A stretch of DNA of 11,687 nucleotides, from positions 1 through 11,687 of the forward strand of contig DAICYU010000075.1 in the NCBI GenBank assembly GCA_027311485.1. The letters are read 5' to 3'. Positions 1 through 4,907 of this stretch are shown here, piece by piece. The DNA comes from Acetobacteraceae bacterium. GTDB taxonomy: Bacteria > Pseudomonadota > Alphaproteobacteria > Acetobacterales > Acetobacteraceae. A model generated the notes under the pieces. That model saw only the letters and a list, made by a program, of their open reading frames with translations. It was not told where the DNA came from and made no database searches. Position 1 is the stretch's first letter, and each line of letters opens with the position of its first letter. A program made the translations under genes and the position numbers.

Positions 1-723
1 GATTTCGGTAATCTCGTGCAGGCGGTCGAATTCGGGGCCAGCGTTATTGTACGGGGGGCGAACGAGGATAAGATGCGTGAGGCCGGGCAGCGCATCCAGC
101 AGGCTGCACGGCAGGGCCGGTGGCTCACCCGGCGCATGATGGACTTCGTGCGGCAGAATGATGGCATCGACGAAGCGGACGCGGTGCTGGAACCGACCGA
201 GACAGTGTCCGATATCGCCCGGTTCCTCACCACGACGCTGGGCGCGCAGCACCAGCTGACCTGCACCATTGTGCGCGAGGGTCTGCCAACACTGCTGCGG
301 GGGGACCGGAGCGGGCTGGAGGGCACGATCATGAACCTTGCCCTGAATGCGCGGGATGCCATGCCGGATGGCGGCGAAGTCGTAATCCGGCTGGAGGCGC
401 ACTGCATCAGCACGCTGAACGATCCGGCAAACCCGGCCCGCCTTGCCCCTGGCGTCTATGCCGCCATTTCCGTCAGCGACGCCGGATGCGGCATGCCGCC
501 TGCCGTTCTCGCCCGCGCCAGCGAACCGTTTTTCACCACCAAGCCCCGCGGGCGCGGGACAGGACTCGGCCTTGCCTCGGCGCGTGGCTACGCGCGACGC
601 AACGGTGGCGGTTTCCACATCGACAGCGTGGAAGGGGCCGGCACCACCGTGCGCCTGTGGCTGCCGGAAGCTACCGCGGACCAATCCGGCACGGAGGCGC
701 CATGGGACGGACGCCGCGCTTAG
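1..723 (+). CDS. Sensor histidine kinase, C-terminal part (5' end outside window)
   Basis: The frame is open from base 1 to the TAG at 721-723, giving 240 residues, and is cut by the left window edge. The first visible residues, DFGNLVQ, match what follows the phospho-accepting histidine in kinases with an HDFNNLL-type H-box, so that histidine should lie just outside. A helical dimerisation segment follows. The HATPase domain shows an N-box (MNLALNARDAM, about residues 111-121), a G1 box (DAGCGM, 160-165), an F-box (EPFFTTK) and a G2 box (GTGLGLA, to about 191). These bind ATP for autophosphorylation. The protein ends about 50 residues after the G2 box, so there is no C-terminal receiver domain of the kind found in many HDFNNLL hybrid kinases. 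The sensory region and partner are not visible, so the signal is unknown. A GTG at base 16 is not the true start. It converges on the GMC gene. Confidence 0.9.
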   Translation, partial: DFGNLVQAVEFGASVIVRGANEDKMREAGQRIQQAARQGRWLTRRMMDFVRQNDGIDEADAVLEPTETVSDIARFLTTTLGAQHQLTCTIVREGLPTLLRGDRSGLEGTIMNLALNARDAMPDGGEVVIRLEAHCISTLNDPANPARLAPGVYAAISVSDAGCGMPPAVLARASEPFFTTKPRGRGTGLGLASARGYARRNGGGFHIDSVEGAGTTVRLWLPEATADQSGTEAPWDGRRA

Positions 724-731
724 AGCCTGAT

Positions 732-757
732 CGCCTGGGGCTGAAAGCCGAAAGGCG
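732..757 (+). terminator. Possible hairpin after the histidine kinase gene
   Basis: An interrupted stem lies 8 bases past the kinase stop codon. The outer arms CGCCT (732-736) and AGGCG (753-757) pair, and the inner arms GGCT (739-742) and AGCC (746-749) pair around a GAA loop. No T-run follows, so a standard intrinsic terminator is not supported. The rest of the 115-base gap between the convergent kinase and GMC genes shows nothing else clear. Confidence 0.25.
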
Positions 758-838
758 TAAATCGTGCGACCAAGCAAGATCCAGATCACGCCCTATCCAG
801 CCATTCCGCCGGGCTGTTCAGCCGATGGCGATCGCGCG

Positions 839-2491
839 CTACGCCGCCACCCCCTCGACCGGTTCCAGCGCCGCCCGCCCGCGGATCATGTCCGACGCTT
901 TCTCGGCAATCATCATCGTTGAACTGTAGGTGTTGGCCGACGGCATGTTCGGCATGATCGACGCATCCACAACCCGCAGCCCTTGCAGCCCATGCACGCG
1001 CAACGTGTCATCCACCACGGCCGTCCGGTCCGTCGCCGGCCCCATGCGCGCTGTCCCGATCAGGTGATAGGCCGTCGATCCATATTGCCGAGCGTAGTCG
1101 AGCCATTCGTCGTCGGTGTGGACGTTGGGACCTGGGAGTTCGTCGCGGTCAAAGAACGGTGCCAGGGCGCTGGTGTGCAACAGCTTGCGCGCCAGATGCA
1201 TGCCCTTCACCAGAACCCGCTGGTCCATCGGGTCCTTCAGGTAGTTCGGCTGGATCGCCGGGTCCTGGAACGGATCGGTGGACTTCGCGCGCACATACCC
1301 GGTACTCTCCGGCCGGTGCTGCCACACCCCGCAGGTCATTCCCGGATAGTCGTCCAGTAGCCCGACAAACCCTTGCTTGTAGCTCGCCGGGCTGAACACG
1401 CCCTGTACGTCCGGCTGCTGCATCGTGTCCTCGGTCCGCCAGAACCAGTGCACGATCGACGGCGTCAGCGCCAGAATGCTCGGCTTGCCCATCGCCCACC
1501 GCGCGATCTGCCCCATCAGGCTCAGCCCGTGCGACATCTCGTTCATGGTGCGGATGTTCTTCACCCGCGCCACGATCCGGGTCGAGTAATGGTCGCGGAA
1601 ATTCTCCCCCACCGGCAGGTCGGCCACCACCGGGACGCCCAGTTCGTTCAGCAGCCACGCCGGCCCGACACCCGATATCTGCAGCAGCTTCGCCGTGTTC
1701 GCGGTGCCGGTGGAGACAATCACCTCCCGCCGGGCGAACACCGTGTGTTCTGTGGTGCGGTCCTGGTCGTTGACGTAGCGGACGCCCTTGGCGCGTGTGC
1801 CGTCGAACAGGATCTGTGCCGCGCGGGCGTCCGTCCGCACATCCAGCCGTCCGGTCTTGCGCGCCGGATGCAGGAACACCCGTGCCGCCGAGTGCCGGTA
1901 GCCGTTATGGATCAGCCGCTGGAAGTAGCCGACGCCTGATTGGCTGTCGCCGCTGTTGTAGTCCGCGCTGCGCGGCATCCCGAGTTCCTGCGCGCCGGCG
2001 ATGAAGGCCTCGTTCACCGGGTGGATCCAGTCATTGTCCGTCACCGGCATCCGCCCCGCCCGGCCATGGATGCGGTCGTCGCCGATGCCTATCCGCCGCT
2101 CGGTGCGCTTGAAGTAGGGCAGCACGTCGACATACCCCCAGCCGCGGTTGCCCCGCTGCGCCCATTGGTCGAAATCCGCCCGCTGCCCGCGGTTATAGAC
2201 CATGCCGTTGATCGAGCTTGAGCCGCCCAGCGTGCGCCCCTGGGTGGTGGGAATGCGCCGCCCCTTGATGCCGTCGCCCGGCTCGGTCTGAAACTGCCAG
2301 GTGAAGCCGGGATTGAACAACATCTTGATGAAGCCGGCCGGCACGTGGATGTAGGGATGCTGGTCGGGCGGCCCACATTCCAGGACGCAGACGGTGACGC
2401 CCGGATCCTCGGTCAGCCGATGGCACAGGATTGATCCCGCCGCCCCGCTGCCCACGATGACGTAATCGAAAGTATCGCCGTTCTCAGCCAT
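839..2491 (-). CDS. GMC-family FAD-dependent oxidoreductase (choline/alcohol dehydrogenase-like)
   Basis: This 550-residue protein has the usual length for bacterial glucose-methanol-choline oxidoreductases, which oxidise an alcohol substrate using FAD. The N-terminal dinucleotide-binding motif VIVGSGAAGS is at about residues 11-20. The first GMC signature, GGSSSINGM, is at about 89-97 and the second, around STGTANTAKLLQISGVGP, at about 260-277. The C-terminal active-site pair is present: His476 in HLIGTARMG and Asn520 in SANTYSST. Their 44-residue spacing equals that of the His-Asn pair in choline oxidase. No signal peptide is seen, so it is probably cytoplasmic. The ATG start is supported by AGGGG seven bases upstream on the minus strand. 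The family covers choline, long-chain alcohol and polyethylene-glycol dehydrogenases and the substrate cannot be read from sequence, so no gene symbol is given. It diverges from the small gene at 2587. Confidence 0.93.
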   Translation of the reverse strand: MAENGDTFDYVIVGSGAAGSILCHRLTEDPGVTVCVLECGPPDQHPYIHVPAGFIKMLFNPGFTWQFQTEPGDGIKGRRIPTTQGRTLGGSSSINGMVYNRGQRADFDQWAQRGNRGWGYVDVLPYFKRTERRIGIGDDRIHGRAGRMPVTDNDWIHPVNEAFIAGAQELGMPRSADYNSGDSQSGVGYFQRLIHNGYRHSAARVFLHPARKTGRLDVRTDARAAQILFDGTRAKGVRYVNDQDRTTEHTVFARREVIVSTGTANTAKLLQISGVGPAWLLNELGVPVVADLPVGENFRDHYSTRIVARVKNIRTMNEMSHGLSLMGQIARWAMGKPSILALTPSIVHWFWRTEDTMQQPDVQGVFSPASYKQGFVGLLDDYPGMTCGVWQHRPESTGYVRAKSTDPFQDPAIQPNYLKDPMDQRVLVKGMHLARKLLHTSALAPFFDRDELPGPNVHTDDEWLDYARQYGSTAYHLIGTARMGPATDRTAVVDDTLRVHGLQGLRVVDASIMPNMPSANTYSSTMMIAEKASDMIRGRAALEPVEGVAA

Positions 2492-2519
2492 CCACGTTCC
2501 CCTGTAACCCGCCGTCGGT

Positions 2520-2548
2520 TTGCCGAACGGCCGGTTCCATCCTAGACT
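2520..2548 (+). promoter_or_regulatory. Candidate sigma70-type promoter for the 2587-3544 gene pair
   Basis: A -35-like TTGCCG (2520-2525) and a -10-like TAGACT (2543-2548) are separated by exactly 17 bases. Each matches the consensus at four of six positions. The predicted transcript start near 2555 would leave a leader of about 30 bases before the ATG at 2587. It sits in the 95-bp divergent gap with the GMC gene. This is motif matching by eye only. Confidence 0.45.
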
Positions 2549-2586
2549 GACGGTTCAGACCAATCCAAGCTGAGCGAGGTTCGTGC

Positions 2587-3003
2587 ATGGAGTATGTCTG
2601 CGACGCACCGCACAACCGGACCTGGTTCCGCCTGATGACGGAAGGCGAGGCAATCTCCGAATCGCTGGAGATGAAGCATGCGGTCGAAAAACACTACCGG
2701 CGGGAACGTGACCGTGCCGCCGAGGCATTTCAGCCCAGGACATCGGTTTTCATCGAACAGGATATCGGCAAGGAAGACCACATCCGCCGTTCCATGCCGA
2801 TGTTCCTGACCCTGCGGGATGAGGACGGGAAGGCGCTGGTCACCGCCATGCTGCCGCAGAAGGGCCGGGGGCAGGGCGGTTGCATTATCGTCGGGCCGGG
2901 TAACGCCGACCCGTATCCCGAGCATGCCGATGCCATCCGCGCCCTGGCCGAACATTTCGGCCTGACACTGGACCGCAGCAGTTGCTACCCGTATCGTCGC
3001 TGA
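2587..3003 (+). CDS. Hypothetical protein, 138 residues, family not recognised
   Basis: The ATG at 2587 is preceded by GAGG (2576-2579) seven bases upstream, and the frame ends with TGA at 3001-3003. I do not recognise the family. The protein is soluble, with no signal peptide or membrane segment. It begins MEYVCDAP, has a charged, probably helical stretch at about residues 20-50 (many Glu, His, Lys and Arg), a mixed middle with a strand-like segment (MFLTLRDEDGK, ALVTAML), a glycine-rich turn (GRGQGGCIIVGPGN), and a C-terminal helix followed by SSCYPYRR. Its three cysteines (residue 5, one in GGC, one near the end) do not form a known metal motif. The cupin gene starts 19 bases downstream, so the two are probably co-transcribed and may share a pathway. 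Its composition and ribosome-binding site support a real gene over the minus-strand frames that overlap it. Confidence 0.8.
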   Translation: MEYVCDAPHNRTWFRLMTEGEAISESLEMKHAVEKHYRRERDRAAEAFQPRTSVFIEQDIGKEDHIRRSMPMFLTLRDEDGKALVTAMLPQKGRGQGGCIIVGPGNADPYPEHADAIRALAEHFGLTLDRSSCYPYRR

Positions 3004-3009
3004 ACGAAC

Positions 3010-3015
3010 AGGAGG
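3010..3015 (+). promoter_or_regulatory. Strong ribosome-binding site for the cupin gene
   Basis: AGGAGG lies seven bases before the ATG at 3023, within the 19-base gap after the preceding gene. This fixes the cupin start and suggests efficient translation of the second gene of the pair. Confidence 0.75.
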
Positions 3016-3022
3016 ATCAAAC

Positions 3023-3544
3023 ATGACCATCAGCCTGGAGCAGTTCGCCGCCGACTGCCATGATGCCATCAAGGCCAACCCCGGCACGGCGGGGCGGGAG
3101 AAGGTGCGGGACCTGGTGAAGCAGGTGCTCGCGGACCCGCAATTCGTCGCCACTTACCTGCCCCCCGGCATTCCCGAGCGGCATGTGCTGTATGAGGATC
3201 CGGAGTTCGGCTTCACCATTCTCGCGCACGGCTATATCGGCCCGAAAGGCAGCAAGCCGCACGATCATGGCCCGTCCTGGGCGATCTACGGCCAGGCGGC
3301 GGGCGAAACGATCATGACCGACTGGGAATGTGTCGCCCGCCCGACCGATACCGAACCGGGCAAGGCGTCCTTTGTCCGTGACTACGTGATGAAGCCCGGT
3401 GACGCCCATCTGTATGAGGTCGGTGTGCTGCACTCACCGGAGCGGAAGGGCGATACCCGCCTGCTGCGGATCGAGGGCATCAACATGGCCAACGTCAAGC
3501 GCTTCCCGTATGAGGTCGTGCAGGCCAGCAAGGCCGCCGAGTAG
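3023..3544 (+). CDS. Cupin-fold, probably metal-binding protein (cysteine dioxygenase-like superfamily)
   Basis: This 173-residue soluble protein has an N-terminal helical region (residues 1-45) and then a double-stranded beta-helix domain. The first cupin motif contains HDHG, with His80 and His82 as likely metal ligands, followed by GETIMTDW. The second motif contains YEVGVLHS with His137 as the third ligand. Three histidines in this layout recall Fe(II)-binding cysteine dioxygenase-type cupins. The position matching the cross-linked cysteine of mammalian cysteine dioxygenase appears to be Ala87, so thiol dioxygenase activity should not be assumed. The substrate is unknown and no function is claimed beyond probable metal-dependent small-molecule chemistry. 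It is second in a likely two-gene unit and ends 44 bases before the converging PPOX remnant, with a hairpin between them. Confidence 0.82.
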   Translation: MTISLEQFAADCHDAIKANPGTAGREKVRDLVKQVLADPQFVATYLPPGIPERHVLYEDPEFGFTILAHGYIGPKGSKPHDHGPSWAIYGQAAGETIMTDWECVARPTDTEPGKASFVRDYVMKPGDAHLYEVGVLHSPERKGDTRLLRIEGINMANVKRFPYEVVQASKAAE

Positions 3545-3554
3545 CCAAAACCGG

Positions 3555-3579
3555 CCCGGTCTTTTCAGTCGAGACCGGG
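3555..3579. terminator. Intergenic hairpin, possible terminator between convergent genes
   Basis: A perfect 8-bp inverted repeat, CCCGGTCT (3555-3562) and AGACCGGG (3572-3579), encloses a 9-base loop. It lies between the plus-strand cupin stop (3544) and the minus-strand PPOX remnant stop (3589). Read on the minus strand, the stem is followed after a few bases by TTTT, which suits a rho-independent terminator for the minus-strand gene. On the plus strand there is no T-run, so activity in that direction is less certain. Confidence 0.6.
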
Positions 3580-3588
3580 TGCGGGCCG

Positions 3589-3970
3589 TTACCGCGCCCG
3601 GATCGCGATGACGGCCCGCTGGTGTCCTGGGCGGAACCGGGCGCTCAGATCCAGCATCTGCTTCCACGGCCAGTACTTCCGGTTCAGCAACCGCATCCCG
3701 TGCTCGGCCTCCGCGCCGCCAACGATCACCGCCCGCGCATCGACCCACGTGCCGGTCACCGTCCCCCGCATGTCGCACGCCGCGACCCGCGCCCGGTCGG
3801 ACCGCCGCAGCCGGATCAGCCGCGAACCACACCGGCGTCTGCACGCCTTCGCCGCTCCGCCGATACGTCTCCAGACTTAGGTATCGTTCGGTCGTCAATA
3901 CCGAAAGCACGCTCTTTACATCATCGGTCATTTGGCACCATGCCGCCCTGTCAGGTGTCAAATTCGTCAT
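3589..3970 (-). pseudogene. Frame-disrupted PPOX-class (flavin/F420 split-barrel) oxidoreductase remnant
   Basis: Two minus-strand frames each hold half of one protein. From ATG 3970 (or the more family-like ATG at 3931, starting MTDDVKSVL) one frame reads RYLSLETYRRSG and TPVWFA, the N-terminal pattern of small PPOX split-barrel oxidoreductases. From about 3822 a second frame reads RLIRLRRSDRARVAACDMRG, then TGTWVDARA and LLNRKYWPWK, the matching C-terminal half, ending at TAA 3589-3591. The halves meet at about 3820-3823. Set against the family pattern from memory, about 15 residues of the central strands are missing, as expected from one deletion of about 44-47 bases whose length is not a multiple of three. 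Downstream of the junction the first frame degenerates into low-complexity Gly/Ala/Arg sequence and runs on into the cupin gene, so it is not a real C-terminus. A split barrel lacking this segment should not bind cofactor. A one-base insertion in a divergent gene is a less likely alternative. Confidence 0.75.
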
Positions 3971-4247
3971 CTTCCGGACAATACGTCAAGCATGATGGGC
4001 GGAATTCCGGCATTGTTCCGCGCCCGTCCCGCCGCCGCATGTCTCCGCCCTAATGCGATTGTGAGAACATCATGCCCGGCCCACCCTTGATCGCTCACGT
4101 GAAGGGTTTAGGTGACGGGGCACAAGGCGGCGTCCATAAGATGCAGCTGTTTTACTCTCGCATGTCTTGGATGCGGAGTACTCAACTGCTTTTTACTCAT
4201 TCGTTTCCATTCCGTGGGAACCGTGTCGGGGGGCTTATTATCCGTCC
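3971..4247 (+). promoter_or_regulatory. Non-coding region upstream of the ACIII operon, likely control region
   Basis: I see no convincing gene in these 277 bases; the overlapping plus-strand frames look like random GC-rich translation. Visible elements are the palindromes CGGAATTCCG (4000-4009), TCACGTGA (4095-4102) and GAGTACTC (4176-4183), a direct repeat TTTTACTC (4150-4157 and 4191-4198), and inverted arms ACCCTT/AAGGGT (4083-4088, 4102-4107). A TATTAT at 4236-4241 resembles a -10 box but sits only six bases before the actA ATG and has no good -35. No clear sigma70 promoter and no FNR-type TTGAT-N4-ATCAA site was found. The regulatory role is inferred from position. Confidence 0.5.
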
Positions 4248-4907
4248 ATGTCACAGCTCTTCCAGCCCCGAGCCGATGCCATCTTCCGGTTCGTCCTCTG
4301 GACGGCGTTCCTCGGCGCGGTCGTGGCCCTGTTCGTCGCCGAGGGCCTGTCGCATTCCTCCTACCTGACGGGACGCAATATCATCCAGCCGCAACCTACG
4401 GAATTCAGCCACCAGCACCACGCCGGGGAGCTGGGTATCGACTGCCGCTACTGTCATACAACCGTCCAGACAGCAGCCAGCGCCGGGATGCCGCCGACCC
4501 ACACCTGCATGACCTGTCATTCGCAGATCTGGACCAATGCCCGCATGCTCGCACCTGTCCGCGACAGCTACGCCAACAACACGCCGCTGGTCTGGCAGCG
4601 CGTCGGGCGCCTGCCGGAATACGTTTACTTCAACCACTCGGTGCACGTCGATAATGGTATCGGCTGCTCCAGCTGCCATGGAGACATGACCCGCATGCAG
4701 ATGACCTGGCAGCCGCACGCCTTCTCCATGGATTTCTGCCTGTCCTGCCACCAGGCGCCGCAGAACTACCTGCGGCCGCAGAGTAAGGTCTTCGACATGC
4801 AGTGGCAGCCGCCCGCCAATCAGCAGGAAATCGGCGACAAGCTGCTGAAGCAGTATCATATCAATACCAGCGGCCTGCTGTCGGATTGTTCCACATGTCA
4901 TCGTTGA
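4248..4907 (+). CDS. actA: ACIII subunit ActA, membrane-anchored pentaheme cytochrome c
   Basis: This 219-residue protein has one N-terminal membrane segment (about residues 12-32) and five CxxCH heme c motifs at 66-70 (CRYCH), 87-91 (CMTCH), 140-144 (CSSCH), 164-168 (CLSCH) and 214-218 (CSTCH). The segments FSHQHH, LGIDCRYCH, CMTCHSQIW and VYFNHSVHV are typical of ActA, and extra histidines in them can serve as axial ligands. In the complex its periplasmic hemes take electrons from the ActB iron-sulfur chain. I chose the ATG at 4248 because the MSQLFQP start matches the family and places the membrane anchor near the N-terminus. A TTG at 4167 would add 27 uncharacteristic residues. Only a G-run (4228-4233), unusually far upstream, could act as a ribosome-binding site, so initiation may be weak or leaderless. 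Its 3' end overlaps actB by 13 bases. Confidence 0.96.
   Translation: MSQLFQPRADAIFRFVLWTAFLGAVVALFVAEGLSHSSYLTGRNIIQPQPTEFSHQHHAGELGIDCRYCHTTVQTAASAGMPPTHTCMTCHSQIWTNARMLAPVRDSYANNTPLVWQRVGRLPEYVYFNHSVHVDNGIGCSSCHGDMTRMQMTWQPHAFSMDFCLSCHQAPQNYLRPQSKVFDMQWQPPANQQEIGDKLLKQYHINTSGLLSDCSTCHR

Noticed and set aside
2542..3153. Minus-strand frame of 203 residues opposite the small gene and the cupin
   Set aside because: No family features, and it would overlap two plus-strand genes that have good ribosome-binding sites.
3434..3970. A single 178-residue minus-strand gene
   Set aside because: Only its first ~50 residues resemble a protein family; after about 3820 it becomes low-complexity Gly/Ala/Arg sequence while the true continuation is in another frame, and it overlaps the cupin gene antisense by 111 bases.
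4167..4247. Extended N-terminus of ActA from TTG 4167
   Set aside because: The added 27 residues do not look like ActA, and the MSQLFQP start at 4248 places the anchor helix as in the family.
4802..4894. Extended N-terminus of ActB from 4802
   Set aside because: It lies wholly inside actA in another frame and would put the Tat motif even further from the N-terminus.
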